Shown: positions 18,589-28,882, numbered from the stretch's first letter. The stretch is 64,000 nt of DNA from an uncultured Legionella sp. (GCA_902168255.1 CABHON010000013.1:62001-126000), one strand, 5' to 3'. Translations and numbers: made by a program. The notes: generated by a model from the sequence alone, not told the origin.

Positions 18589-21500
18589 ATGGGATACACT
18601 GAAAAGCAAAAACATTATATCGCTATTTTTATGCAGCATGTGGACATCGTGCTAGCTTTATTAAACCGTCGAAAGAAAACTAAATTTGAAGAAGCATTAA
18701 ATGAAGCTAATAATGTGGTTAAATTAGCTAGCGCTGCGTTAGATTTTACCACCAATGTGGTCAGCGTGTCAGGCATTGCCACTGCTGTTCCCTCTGCGGG
18801 TATGAGTTTAGCCGTGGCAGGCGGTGCTATTACCGCATTAGAAACAGGCTATGCCGGTTATAAGCTTGTCCAACGCTATTGGAATGGCGATGAAAAGAAC
18901 CCCCTTTCAGCTGATGAAATAGTCACCGCAGAAAAACAATTAAAATTAAAGATAATTTGTCGGGAAGTTGCCGACATTTGTGCCTCTAGCCGATATTGTC
19001 ATAGCATTGAAGAAATGCTCGATGACGCAGGTATCGCAAATTTCGCACGGTATGGTGCAAGCCGGACATTGAAAAAAATTTTTGAAGAAGAACGTGCCCT
19101 TGCCAATTTAAATCGCTTAAATGCTGAGTTTATTGCGAATTATCTGTATGAAAGTACACGTTATCCCGATGTGCAGATCAGTGTTCTACCGGCTTATCAA
19201 AAAACTGGAAATTATTACGCCAAATGGGCCTATTCTCGCCCCCAGGCTGTATCTATTGATTTTAGCGAGAAGGAACCCCATTATAAAATTTATAGTTCAC
19301 CAAAAGAAGAGGAATCTTGGCCAGCAGCCAAAACACAAAATAGCACCTTAGCAAAATATGGGTATGTGCTTTTGCCATTTACGTCTTTAGCATCTTATCG
19401 CAAACATCGCCAAGCACACAAGGAAAATGCTAACTTAAGCAAAATTACTCAGCAGACAATGCGCCCCTATTATGAAATTAGTCCAAAAGAGGTTGAAACC
19501 TATATTGAGGAAGTGAAAAACAATCCGTCATTAAGCTTTCATGCTTTCCTAGTTGATCGTTTAGGATTGCCGGTAATAGCGTTTTGTCATGATAATCGAT
19601 TAAACGGCTTACCTTTAACATCCGGCGATTTCAGTGGGGTTGATTTCCGTCGTGCCGATTTACGAGGCTGTACCGTAAATAATACCCAATGGCGCGGGGC
19701 AAAATTGGATGAAACCCGTTGGGGAGGCGAAGGGGATACTTTGCTTGCGGGATCTGTTTTTCAGGGAGCAACAGCGGAAGGAAGCCAATGGAACAACGTT
19801 AATTTTGGCGGCTCCGATTGGTCTGAAGCACTGTTGAATGGGGCAATATTAGATGCCTGTTCTTTAGGAAATATGATTTTTATTAATAGTCGTTGGGAAA
19901 ATGCGCTCTTTAAAAATATGCGTCGAGACGATATTTTTGCTGCTTTTCTACAGTGTCTCAATGAAGAAGCACAACGCCGTCTGAATCTGGAAAAAAAAGT
20001 AAACCATTTAAAAGATGATGTAGAATCAGTAAAATCTGGTATATCTAGCCTGCATTCTGCCCACGCGGATTTAAAACAACAGTTCGATACGGAAGCCGAA
20101 CGTCAATCAGAGAAGGCGCGAAGAAAAGCGGAAGCAAAAGCCCTTTTTGACCGATTGCAACATCCCCCTACTGGAGAGTTAACCCATTATGTAACGGATA
20201 TTAATACTTGGTTAAAAATGTATGCGCGGGCACAAGACATTTCAAACCATACATTAACCGATGAGTTAACCTCCTTTGCGTTGGAATCTTTTAATACCGT
20301 TGGAACCTCAGCATTCTCTTCCGTCTCTATACCGACAGAAACGGATGCAAAAAGCCCCACGCTTCCTCTTATTGACATCCATCGATTCACCCTGGGGATG
20401 TATGCACCGTTACGTTTTACACGAAATAATGGTTATGCGTGGATCTGTGAAGGGGGCGAAGCCTATTTTCAGGCAAAAGCCTTATGGCAACAGTTTCGAG
20501 AAACTCCCGCGTGGGTTTTACCGTCTTCCTGGATGCTGGGAAATTTTACTCCCGCACTTCGTTCTTTCTTAGCTCACTTTCAAACAGAAAATGACCGTCA
20601 AAAATTGCTTTTTCATTGGCGTGAACACGAAGCATCCTCCAATTGCATTTATCAGAACATTGAAGATATCCTGAACGAGCATGCCGAGGGCAGTCCTCAC
20701 GGTTTATTTCTTGAACGAGAACACTATTTTGCTAGGAAAGCGGCGGAAGAGAGGAGTTTAAATACGCACAAAACCTCAGAAGAAATTGAAGCCGCCTGGT
20801 TTAGACGGGAGCGTGATGTAATAAGCTTGTGTGAATCCGGGGTATGGGAAGAGAATCCTTCTTCAGAAATTGCCATTGGCCCTTTATCAGGTTTATCCCC
20901 TACGTTGCCGCCTTATCACAATAACCTTCCGCTTCAGAGAAAAAGAAGTGCTTGGCATCGCACCGGGCAATATATAGCGGATCTATTCTGGCAGCAACTG
21001 GAACAAACCCTTAACTCACCTTCCGTTAATGTCGGCAATGTATTAGCACTGTTTCCTCAATGTTTGGAGCGCCAGTTAAAACAATTAGAAGAATTGAAGC
21101 TAGAAGCACAGAAAAATGAGGACTCTACACTCCAAGAAGTATTGCAGGCACAATTACAAGATATCCATAAAAGCAAATTGTTTCGAATGGAAATATTGGT
21201 AATGAGTATACCTCGTATAAAAAATGCCTATCAAACGATAGAAGACACCCAGCTTTCGCTGATGCAAGAAGCCATGTTGCTGAGACAAAATAAAGAATTA
21301 ATCCAATGGTTAACCTATCAGTTTGACCAAGCAGTGCCGGAAGAATTTATTGTGCAATGTCGTCATGCAACCGCTGCTTATTTTGAGCGGGGCTGGAAAT
21401 TATGGTTAAGAAAAGCTCGCCAAGAAAAAGCCTGGCAAAATACCCCTAAAAACAAACAGCAGTTGATTATCCAAGCGCTAGAAAAACAAGATTGGAATGG

Positions 21501-23400
21501 CGCACTAACACTTTTTCAAGGCACCTCGTCTGAAGATTGGGAAGATTCTTTTACACGTATGATACAAGAAGGCAGAAACGCAGGATTTGCCCGTTACCTC
21601 GAACAGAGTTCTGAAGGCTTTAAAAATGCGTGGCAGGAATGCACAAAGAAAGAACAAGACTCCTATGTAAGGTGTGCTGAAGAAATAGGTTTTAAAAAAT
21701 TAAAACGTGACTTACGCGGTCTTTACCTGGATTGGCCTGTTAAAGAACAACTCGATTTAAATGATGCGTTAATCGAAGGCATGAAAACCTCTTTCCACGC
21801 CTGGATAGAAACTGATAAAATCAAGCCTTATTGGTCTACTTTATCCCTAGCTGAAAAATCAATTTGTCAGCAAGCCCTTGCTTCAGACGATATTCCGCAA
21901 CTGAAGGCAAAATTAAATACCATTTTTTCCGCACCAACCTTACAAAAAAATCTAATTGATAATATGTATCAAGCTTTTAAAGATGTTTTATTTCCTGTAC
22001 TCAATCGTTTTGCCGATGTCCGTATGGCTTGGGCGACTTTTTCTGCAGAGGAACAAGATAATTTGATAAAAAGCTGCTTTCAGGGAAAATGGAATCATTT
22101 TTTAACGCGGATAGAAGGTTATTTATTTCGTCCAACGAGTCAGTTATTGGAACATTTCTTGGATATAGGCTTGCATCCAGATGCTTGCCATTCCCAAAAA
22201 CCACTCTTAGCTTATGCAATTGAAAGTGCATGTAATGTAGCACTAAATATGATTCCAGAAGGCTATGCTTTTGTTTCCGAATTGCCTAACAACAAAACAC
22301 TTTACCTCTATCCTCCTTCTACGGAAGAATCCATTACTTGTCGCTTAAAAACACCCCATGGTGTTTATTGGACCGATTATAGCGGCCCCGATATAGCACT
22401 TATCCACACACAAATCGCAACACAGCAAGCCATTCCCTTAGAAACACAAAGGACACTGATTCAATATGTAGAAGAAACCAGCTTAGCCGAGTTAGAACGA
22501 CGTTTAGAACTGGTGTATTATCTATTAGACAGCGGCGTTGTCACTGGCAGTATTTTTTCGTCCAATGAAGCAACGCTTTCGCATTTATTTAAGCGGGCTT
22601 ATCAAAGCTGGGAGCAAGCCTCCGAGACAGAAAAGCCTCTCTGGGCTAAATTAGGTAAAGTGCTCAATTGGTTTGCCACACTTTGGGAAAATCCCACTCA
22701 AACAGCAACCATGAGCCAGCATGCCCAGCAATTTCAAGAAAGTATCGAAAGATATTGGGCTCAATTTGTAAAAGAAAATCAATCGTATTTTTCGTGGCGA
22801 GGAAGAAATCGGGGAACAGAGCTTCATACACAACGACAACAACATCATGCTATATTTACCGCCATGGGGAAAAATATTCCGCAACATATGAGTCATTTTT
22901 ATGACTATTGTGCTAAAATACAGGAGATGATAAGCCACAGCCCACGGGCTGCGTGGAATTTTGGTCTTTTTCAGGTACAAAGCCCCTTTAAAGGTCGGTT
23001 GGTAAACCATGCGCAAGCTTTTTTGAAAGAGGCTACCCCTGTGATGCATGGTAGTGGTAAAGAAGCAGGATTAATCAAATGGGGAGATGAAAAAACAACC
23101 CAGATGACTCCTCATGCTTTTCCGAATCAAGGGTTGGTAGCGGTAGGTTCATCTTTTTTGCCGGCTTACTACGGTCGAAAAATGGATTTAGTTGTGAGAT
23201 TTGAGCCAGACACTGCGCTTCAATTGGCGCGGACACAACAAGCACTGGAAGACACAACCCAAGAACTTGAGGAAACAAAACAAGCGCTTAAACAATCAGA
23301 GGAAGCTAAACGTGAATTAGCAGAACAGTTAGCTTTAGTAGGGAGGAAACCGGATAATAAAGAGGAAAAGAAACCTTCTCCTAAACCAGGTTTCTTTTAA
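18589..23400 (+). CDS. Giant pentapeptide-repeat and coiled-coil protein, unknown function
   Basis: 1603 residues; the family as a whole is not recognised. In order: a hydrophobic, Ala/Gly/Val-rich segment at about 45-95 (membrane-seeking; VSGIATAVPSAGMSLAVAG); a mixed region to 340; pentapeptide repeats at about 345-445 (SGDFSGVDFRRADLRGC, later ANLxG-type turns), which fold as a right-handed beta-helix; coiled coil at about 460-520; a long helical region; and a C-terminal coiled coil at about 1545-1590 with a Lys/Pro-rich end. There is no signal peptide. Base composition looks visibly richer in G+C than the flanking genes, suggesting different origin. The 405-residue gene follows after 21 bases. 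An effector or large surface-associated role is possible, but unproven. Confidence 0.8.
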   Translation: MGYTEKQKHYIAIFMQHVDIVLALLNRRKKTKFEEALNEANNVVKLASAALDFTTNVVSVSGIATAVPSAGMSLAVAGGAITALETGYAGYKLVQRYWNGDEKNPLSADEIVTAEKQLKLKIICREVADICASSRYCHSIEEMLDDAGIANFARYGASRTLKKIFEEERALANLNRLNAEFIANYLYESTRYPDVQISVLPAYQKTGNYYAKWAYSRPQAVSIDFSEKEPHYKIYSSPKEEESWPAAKTQNSTLAKYGYVLLPFTSLASYRKHRQAHKENANLSKITQQTMRPYYEISPKEVETYIEEVKNNPSLSFHAFLVDRLGLPVIAFCHDNRLNGLPLTSGDFSGVDFRRADLRGCTVNNTQWRGAKLDETRWGGEGDTLLAGSVFQGATAEGSQWNNVNFGGSDWSEALLNGAILDACSLGNMIFINSRWENALFKNMRRDDIFAAFLQCLNEEAQRRLNLEKKVNHLKDDVESVKSGISSLHSAHADLKQQFDTEAERQSEKARRKAEAKALFDRLQHPPTGELTHYVTDINTWLKMYARAQDISNHTLTDELTSFALESFNTVGTSAFSSVSIPTETDAKSPTLPLIDIHRFTLGMYAPLRFTRNNGYAWICEGGEAYFQAKALWQQFRETPAWVLPSSWMLGNFTPALRSFLAHFQTENDRQKLLFHWREHEASSNCIYQNIEDILNEHAEGSPHGLFLEREHYFARKAAEERSLNTHKTSEEIEAAWFRRERDVISLCESGVWEENPSSEIAIGPLSGLSPTLPPYHNNLPLQRKRSAWHRTGQYIADLFWQQLEQTLNSPSVNVGNVLALFPQCLERQLKQLEELKLEAQKNEDSTLQEVLQAQLQDIHKSKLFRMEILVMSIPRIKNAYQTIEDTQLSLMQEAMLLRQNKELIQWLTYQFDQAVPEEFIVQCRHATAAYFERGWKLWLRKARQEKAWQNTPKNKQQLIIQALEKQDWNGALTLFQGTSSEDWEDSFTRMIQEGRNAGFARYLEQSSEGFKNAWQECTKKEQDSYVRCAEEIGFKKLKRDLRGLYLDWPVKEQLDLNDALIEGMKTSFHAWIETDKIKPYWSTLSLAEKSICQQALASDDIPQLKAKLNTIFSAPTLQKNLIDNMYQAFKDVLFPVLNRFADVRMAWATFSAEEQDNLIKSCFQGKWNHFLTRIEGYLFRPTSQLLEHFLDIGLHPDACHSQKPLLAYAIESACNVALNMIPEGYAFVSELPNNKTLYLYPPSTEESITCRLKTPHGVYWTDYSGPDIALIHTQIATQQAIPLETQRTLIQYVEETSLAELERRLELVYYLLDSGVVTGSIFSSNEATLSHLFKRAYQSWEQASETEKPLWAKLGKVLNWFATLWENPTQTATMSQHAQQFQESIERYWAQFVKENQSYFSWRGRNRGTELHTQRQQHHAIFTAMGKNIPQHMSHFYDYCAKIQEMISHSPRAAWNFGLFQVQSPFKGRLVNHAQAFLKEATPVMHGSGKEAGLIKWGDEKTTQMTPHAFPNQGLVAVGSSFLPAYYGRKMDLVVRFEPDTALQLARTQQALEDTTQELEETKQALKQSEEAKRELAEQLALVGRKPDNKEEKKPSPKPGFF

Positions 23401-23421
23401 AGAAAAAGCATAGGTACTAAT

Positions 23422-24639
23422 ATGTTAGCATTTTTAAACGCGATGAGAAGTAATATCAGCAAGGGATGGAGAAGCTTTTGGCATAGATTAGGAAATGGCT
23501 TATGGTCTATCCTAAACTGGGTAAGAGAAAGAATTTGGAGACGCCAACCTGGAGGTTATACTCAAGCTTCACAAAATACCGGTGAAACAGCAACAGCGGT
23601 AGATACAAGCTTAGCGACTATGCTGGGGCCACAAGCTTCCGCTGCTTCATTAAAACAGGGAGAAACACAAGAAGATGTGGAAGCGCAAATTGTTTCTCCT
23701 CCTGTCGAGAGATTAGCGGAGACTTACGGCAGCACTTCTTCACAGGTACTTAGCTTGATAAATCCTTCTCCCGCAGAAGTTTTAACAGCCGAAGAAGAAA
23801 AAGCTCTTTTAAAAAAAGCACATGACGCATTAATACTTTTAAAAATGACATTGATTTCCTGTACAGACATTGAAGCCTGGGAGATAGCGTTTGAACGAGG
23901 CGGGTCAACACAAGAGAAAATCAACCAATGCTTTGACCGCACTTTTGATGAGCGCTTGGAATATTACCAAAACTTTGTGAATGCAGGCGGAATGAAGAGA
24001 ATAGAAAAGCTACATATGGAGATTCTGGGGAAAAAAGGAATGACGTATGATCAATACAAGAAAGACCTACCCACTTTTGAGGCTCAATTACAACCCTTGC
24101 TAACAGCCTACGATCCAGAAAAAAACCCTTTACCTACGGGCATTACAAGCATCGGCCAGGGCAAAGAAGCCATTTCACTAAAACGTTTACAATGCCGTCT
24201 CACTTTAGTGTGGACTTTTCTTGTCAAAGAAATCTTAGAAATGTATCAAAAATCACAACAAGTTGCTCAAGAAAATGAAAGATGTGAGAAATTAGCCAGA
24301 GATGCCCGAGCTAGTCGTATTCAGTCCACCAGAAGATTAGAAGAATCTACAAGAGAATTAGCTAGACTCAAAGCTGAAACTGCAGAATTACGACGTCTTC
24401 ATGGTCAAACTGGAAAGGATAGGGATGCAGAGAAAGAAACATCCAAACATACAGGAAATTCATTAGGCACAGTCTTACGTTGGTCTTTCGCTCTTTCTAC
24501 AGCTAAAGACAAATTACCGAAACATTCACAATCTCAAGAAAGGAGTGAGGAACAAGAACTCAACCTCGATTCAGGTGAAATAGCCCATAATCATACTGGT
24601 GGCATGGTTATTCCGGAAAGTCATACGGCACGTCTTTAA
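23422..24639 (+). CDS. Hypothetical coiled-coil protein (405 aa), partner of the 1603-aa protein
   Basis: Unrecognised protein. The N-terminus is amphipathic and Trp/Arg-rich (SKGWRSFWHRLGNGLWSIL, about residues 14-40), possibly binding membrane. A Thr/Ala/Gln-rich linker leads to a helical domain at about 125-270 and a coiled coil at about 275-335 (ARASRIQSTRRLEESTRELA). The C-terminal tail is polar. It begins 21 bases after the 1603-residue gene on the same strand, so the two probably form one transcription unit. A damaged copy of its first ~66 bases follows the gene (see 24683-24811), showing local duplication. Confidence 0.7.
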   Translation: MLAFLNAMRSNISKGWRSFWHRLGNGLWSILNWVRERIWRRQPGGYTQASQNTGETATAVDTSLATMLGPQASAASLKQGETQEDVEAQIVSPPVERLAETYGSTSSQVLSLINPSPAEVLTAEEEKALLKKAHDALILLKMTLISCTDIEAWEIAFERGGSTQEKINQCFDRTFDERLEYYQNFVNAGGMKRIEKLHMEILGKKGMTYDQYKKDLPTFEAQLQPLLTAYDPEKNPLPTGITSIGQGKEAISLKRLQCRLTLVWTFLVKEILEMYQKSQQVAQENERCEKLARDARASRIQSTRRLEESTRELARLKAETAELRRLHGQTGKDRDAEKETSKHTGNSLGTVLRWSFALSTAKDKLPKHSQSQERSEEQELNLDSGEIAHNHTGGMVIPESHTARL

Positions 24640-24682
24640 TTTTAAGATAAAGAATAGACGAATATTTTCAGGTAGGTAAAGC

Positions 24683-24811
24683 ATGTTATCATTTTTAAAC
24701 ACGATGAGAAGTAATATTAGCAAGGAATGGAGAAGCTTTTGGCATGGATGCGCTTTATTTTTTCATGCTGATTCCCACAGACAGAATGGAACAAGAATCC
24801 CACCTCACTGA
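24683..24811 (+). pseudogene. Truncated duplicate of the 405-aa gene's 5' end
   Basis: From the ATG at 24683, about 66 bases repeat the start of the gene at 23422 with a handful of substitutions (MLSFLNTMRSNISKEWRSFW against MLAFLNAMRSNISKGWRSFW). Similarity then stops abruptly and the frame ends at 24811. The intact copy ends 43 bases upstream, so this is a tandem remnant left by duplication and deletion. The rest of the 24640-24928 gap holds a short palindrome (ACCTCACT/AGTGAGGT, about 24801-24818) and no other convincing gene. Confidence 0.8.
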
Positions 24812-24928
24812 GTGAGGTAACTCATGAGGGTATCCCTCTCGCAGAACCCTTTTGCAAAGGTGAAACCCATCGCAAATATCTTCGTAAATATTCCATTCAT
24901 AAATATTTTAAGGTATTCTCTAAATATT

Positions 24929-25792
24929 ATGGCAAAAAAGAAAAAGACAAATCATTATTCATATTGGCAAGCTTTATGGCTCTCTTTTTATTCTCCTAGC
25001 ATCTATATAGATGCAGCTAAAAGATGGTCAGGCATAGGTGGAATGTATCTATTGTTAGTTGCTTTTATTTTGTCTGCGCCTATTGCTTTTCAGTTTATTC
25101 AACATACTAGACATTTTTTTTCTGAGTCATTAGAACCTGCTATAAAAGAAATGCCAACGTTAATTATTAAAGACGATAAAATCAAGTTTAAAGAGGATAA
25201 GAGCAAAGGAATAACCGAGAAAACAGAAGTATGGATTTGGCCTCCTGCACCTTCTGCTGAACATCCAATTCCTGAGGTGGTTATTAATTTGCCTAGAACA
25301 ATTGAATCCTTTAATTCTGTTTTTATTCCCGTATTAATTACGCAGGATTATCTACAAATACAAAACTACTCTCCCTGGGGACAGAAAATAATTTCTGACA
25401 AATTCAAAATTGATAAAAGTAATGCTGAGATTTTGGGGGCTACTGAATTAGGGAAAATTCTCAACCAAATTAAAATGAATTTAGTGAATACAGCCTATTT
25501 TTATCTGACTAGCTTTATATGGGCATTATCTTTGCCTTGTTTATTCTTTTTCTCTACGCTCGCCAATCTATTATATCTTGCGCTTCGCCGTTCAAAACTA
25601 CCCTGGCTACAAGCAGCAAGGGTATTAGCTATTGCTGTTACACCAGGATTGCTTTTCCTAGAAGTTTTATATTTTGCCCATGCACTGACACAACTTTGGA
25701 TTCTTTTTACTTTTGCGATAGTAATAGGATATTACTTTTTTGGTGCACGTGCTTGTTTGATGGATAGGGAGCTTGTGCCGCGGTGGAGATAG
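24929..25792 (+). CDS. DUF1189-like membrane protein
   Basis: Four or five hydrophobic helices: one near residue 40-60 (GIGGMYLLLVAFILSAPIAF), then a periplasmic domain of ~120 residues, then a cluster near the C-terminus (SFIWALSLPCLFFFSTLANLL; FAIVIGYYFFGARACL). The layout and the YWQALWLSFYSPSIYIDAAKRW start resemble DUF1189 proteins, which have no established role. A longer frame begins at 24824, but its first 35 codons run through duplication debris, so I choose the ATG at 24929 (MAKKKKTNHYSY). It overlaps the GTG start of the alpha/beta hydrolase by 10 bases. Confidence 0.7.
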   Translation: MAKKKKTNHYSYWQALWLSFYSPSIYIDAAKRWSGIGGMYLLLVAFILSAPIAFQFIQHTRHFFSESLEPAIKEMPTLIIKDDKIKFKEDKSKGITEKTEVWIWPPAPSAEHPIPEVVINLPRTIESFNSVFIPVLITQDYLQIQNYSPWGQKIISDKFKIDKSNAEILGATELGKILNQIKMNLVNTAYFYLTSFIWALSLPCLFFFSTLANLLYLALRRSKLPWLQAARVLAIAVTPGLLFLEVLYFAHALTQLWILFTFAIVIGYYFFGARACLMDRELVPRWR

Positions 25793-26634
25793 TCAAAGCT
25801 TCTTCATCACAGCGTAAACCAATTATTCACTTCGCGCATGGCAATGGGTTTCCTTCTCTTGCTTACCAAAAAATGCTCAAACAACTTGAAGCATATAATT
25901 ATGAGGTTATTTATATTGAGAAGATAGGGCATCATGATGATTATCCTATTACTGAAAATTGGCCTCATTTAGTCGATGAAGTATTATTAAGTATTGAAAA
26001 GCAAGCGGATGTTCCTGTTATTGCAGTAGGGCATTCTCTTGGTGGCTTGCTTAGCTATATGGGGGCTGTTAAGCGGCCAGAATTATTTAAAGCAGTGATT
26101 GGGCTGGATGCTTTTTGGGCAAGTAAAATAAAGCTTAAAATGATTTATTTAGCGAAGCGGTTTGGATGGATTAAGCGGACGACTTCTGCTGTTCAAGCAA
26201 AAAAACGCCGTGATCATTGGAAAACTGAGGCTGAGTTGAAAGCCTATTTTGATGCAAAACCTTTTTTTAGGCGATTTGACCCGGAGTGTTTTAACGACTA
26301 TATTAAATATGGAATAAAACATGATAATGAGGGATATTATCTTGAGTTTGATAAAGAAAAGGAATACCAAATATATTGTACGCTTCCTCATTTGTTTTCC
26401 CTTTTTAAAGATTATAGTGCTATTGAGCGTATTCCTTCGGCTTTAATTTATGGGAAACAAAGTGACTGGTTGAAGTCCATGGGAATTCGTGTTGCCCAAA
26501 AACAATATAAGCACCGATGCTTTGGCATAGAAGGTACCCATATGTTTCCTTTGGAATATCCAATTGAATGTGCTGAAAAAATTCATGAAGTGGCTCAGCA
26601 ACTTTGTCTTAATGATTCTTTCAGGAAGAGTTAA
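25783..26634 (+). CDS. Alpha/beta hydrolase
   Basis: 283-residue serine hydrolase. It has the oxyanion region HFAHGNGFPS near residue 18, the nucleophile elbow VGHSLGGLLSY near residue 88, and the catalytic His near the C-terminus in EGTHMFPLE. It is predicted cytosolic, with no signal peptide. The GTG start at 25783 lies inside the end of the DUF1189-like gene, and the FadE-like gene begins 2 bases after its stop. The three genes therefore form an operon, and an acyl-ester or acyl-CoA substrate is plausible from the neighbour. Confidence 0.85.
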   Translation: MEIVKASSSQRKPIIHFAHGNGFPSLAYQKMLKQLEAYNYEVIYIEKIGHHDDYPITENWPHLVDEVLLSIEKQADVPVIAVGHSLGGLLSYMGAVKRPELFKAVIGLDAFWASKIKLKMIYLAKRFGWIKRTTSAVQAKKRRDHWKTEAELKAYFDAKPFFRRFDPECFNDYIKYGIKHDNEGYYLEFDKEKEYQIYCTLPHLFSLFKDYSAIERIPSALIYGKQSDWLKSMGIRVAQKQYKHRCFGIEGTHMFPLEYPIECAEKIHEVAQQLCLNDSFRKS

Positions 26635-26636
26635 TC

Positions 26637-28820
26637 ATGTTCATCGAAAAACTTTTGCAATGGTATAAACAAAAAATTCCACCTCTTTCTTCCACAGAGC
26701 AGGAAGCTCTATTAGCTGGAACAGTAGGATTTGAACAATATCTATTTAACGGCAATCCAGATTGGAAAATATTATTTAGCCAGCCCAAAGTAGACTATTC
26801 TGTAGATGAACAAAACTTTTTTGAGAATGAGTTAAATGGTTTGTGTCGGCTATTGGATGATTGGGAAATTACCCATGAACGTATGGATATTTCTGAAGAA
26901 GCTTGGCAGTGGATAAAAACAAAGGGGTTTTTAGGGTTAATCATTCCTAAAGAGTATGGTGGCCATGCTTTTTCCCCTAGTGCGCTTTCTTTTATTCTGA
27001 TGCGCCTATCAAGTAAAAGTATGACTGCTGCAACAACAGTCGGGGTGGCAAATTCTCTTGGGCCGGCAGAATTATTATTACATTACGGAACAGATGAACA
27101 AAAAAATTATTATTTACCCCGTTTAGCCTGTGGTGATGAAATTCCTTGTTTTGCTTTGACTAATCCTGATGCAGGTTCCGATGCCACTTCAATTCCTGAT
27201 AGAGGAGTAGTATGCCAACGGGAATGGAATGGAAAAGCTACTGTAGGCATTTTACTCAATTGGAATAAACGTTACATTACGCTTTGTCCTATCGCAACAG
27301 TAATGGGATTAGCTTTTCATTTACTCGATCCTGAGCATCTTTTGGGAGAAAAAGAAGATATAGGATTGACTTGTGCGTTGATTCCGGCCAATACGCCAGG
27401 AATAACAAAAGGAAGACGGCATTTCCCCATAGGAACAGCTTTTTTTAATGGCCCTACCCAGGGTAAAGATGTTTTTATCCCTCTTGACTGGATTATAGGC
27501 GGGGTTTCAATGGCTGGACGTGGATGGCAAATGCTAGTCGAATGCCTGAGTGCGGGAAGAGCCATTGCTTTGCCATCAGGCGCTGCCGGAGGGGCGCAAA
27601 TGGCAGCACTTACTTCAGGCGCCTATGCTCGAGTGCGACGCCAATTTAATCGTCCTATTGCAGAATTTGAGGGAATAAAAGCAGCCCTTGCAGAGATAGG
27701 GGGCTATACTTATATTATTAACGCGGCGCTTTCTGTCACCTTAGCAACATTGGATCAAGGGGAAAAACCAGCGGTATTATCGTCTATTTTAAAATGTTAT
27801 ACGACCGAATTACAGCGTAAAATACTAATCAAAGCAATGGACATTCATGGAGGAAAAGCATTATGCCTAGGACCTAGAAATTATCTGGCAGGTGCTTTTG
27901 AGGCTTCTTCTATTGGTATTACTGTGGAAGGTGCCAATATTTTAACGCGCAACTTTATTATTTATGGACAGGGGGCAATTCGTTGCCATCCTTTTATTCA
28001 AGAAGAAATGATTGCTGCTCAAAAAAATGAATTACCTCGTTTCCAACGGGCTGTATTTGGTCATGTAAAATTAATCGCTAAACATGTTAAACGTATGTTG
28101 TGGATGAAAAATAACAGTAAAGGTTTATCACCTATCGTGTTGCCTTATTTTAAGGCGATGAGATACTACAGTATTCGATTAGCTTTTATGTCTGATATGA
28201 TGATGCTAATCCTTGGAGCAAAGTTAAAACATAAAGAGCGAATTTCTGCACGCTTGGCTGATATGTTAAGTGCCTTATATTTTTTAGCATCAGTGATAAA
28301 ATATTATCATGATGAGGGTGAGAATGTTGAAAGTTTGCCCTTTTTTGAATGGTCATGCCAAACCTTGTTATCTAAAATGGAAGAAGCATGGCAAGGGCTT
28401 TGGCAAAATCTTTCACATATAAAAACGCTGAGACTATTAAAGCGTTTATTTTTTATAAAAGAGAAAAACAATTTAAAACCTACGGACAAATTAGAAAACA
28501 CTATCGCTGATTTAATGACTCATAATACCAAAGCTCGTTCGCAGCTATGTTATGCGGTTTTTAAAGAGCCATTGGCTAATAACCCCGTTGGTCAATTGGA
28601 AGAGGCTTTTAATAAGATATTAGCAGTAGAACCTCTAGAATTTAAAATTACAGAGGCTTTAAAAAAGAAGGATATTTCAGGGTTTACGCAACAAGAGCGT
28701 ATTTATTCAGCGCTCAATAAAAATATTCTTACTGCACAAGAAGCGGAGTTATTAGTAGAAGCAGAAAAATTGCGTCAAAATGTGATTAAAGTGGATGATT
28801 TTGACGATAATTTAATATAA
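26637..28820 (+). CDS. fadE: FadE-type acyl-CoA dehydrogenase
   Basis: FAD-dependent first step of fatty acid beta-oxidation. The large bacterial FadE architecture is seen: acyl-CoA dehydrogenase core (about residues 60-470) with CFALTNPDAGSDATS, the Arg/Phe-rich substrate region RRQFNRPIAEFEGI, and the catalytic Glu at about residue 431 in VEGANILTR. The FadE-specific C-terminal domain follows (about 480-727). At 727 residues it is shorter than E. coli FadE (814), lacking the N-terminal membrane helices. It is third in the operon with the DUF1189-like protein and alpha/beta hydrolase. Confidence 0.9.
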   Translation: MFIEKLLQWYKQKIPPLSSTEQEALLAGTVGFEQYLFNGNPDWKILFSQPKVDYSVDEQNFFENELNGLCRLLDDWEITHERMDISEEAWQWIKTKGFLGLIIPKEYGGHAFSPSALSFILMRLSSKSMTAATTVGVANSLGPAELLLHYGTDEQKNYYLPRLACGDEIPCFALTNPDAGSDATSIPDRGVVCQREWNGKATVGILLNWNKRYITLCPIATVMGLAFHLLDPEHLLGEKEDIGLTCALIPANTPGITKGRRHFPIGTAFFNGPTQGKDVFIPLDWIIGGVSMAGRGWQMLVECLSAGRAIALPSGAAGGAQMAALTSGAYARVRRQFNRPIAEFEGIKAALAEIGGYTYIINAALSVTLATLDQGEKPAVLSSILKCYTTELQRKILIKAMDIHGGKALCLGPRNYLAGAFEASSIGITVEGANILTRNFIIYGQGAIRCHPFIQEEMIAAQKNELPRFQRAVFGHVKLIAKHVKRMLWMKNNSKGLSPIVLPYFKAMRYYSIRLAFMSDMMMLILGAKLKHKERISARLADMLSALYFLASVIKYYHDEGENVESLPFFEWSCQTLLSKMEEAWQGLWQNLSHIKTLRLLKRLFFIKEKNNLKPTDKLENTIADLMTHNTKARSQLCYAVFKEPLANNPVGQLEEAFNKILAVEPLEFKITEALKKKDISGFTQQERIYSALNKNILTAQEAELLVEAEKLRQNVIKVDDFDDNLI

Positions 28821-28882
28821 ATTTAAGACATAATTCAGTATAATGACATTATATTTTATAGATAAGTTTAAGAGGTAATAAT

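Noticed and set aside
22651-23049. Long antisense frame inside the 1603-aa gene
   Set aside because: Composition is that of a complement shadow, with no start site or conserved motif.
24795-24822. Terminator after the truncated duplicate
   Set aside because: The palindrome ACCTCACT/AGTGAGGT has almost no loop and no T-run.
24824-24928. Upstream extension of the DUF1189-like protein
   Set aside because: The 35 extra codons fall in duplication debris, and the family-like N-terminus begins at 24929.
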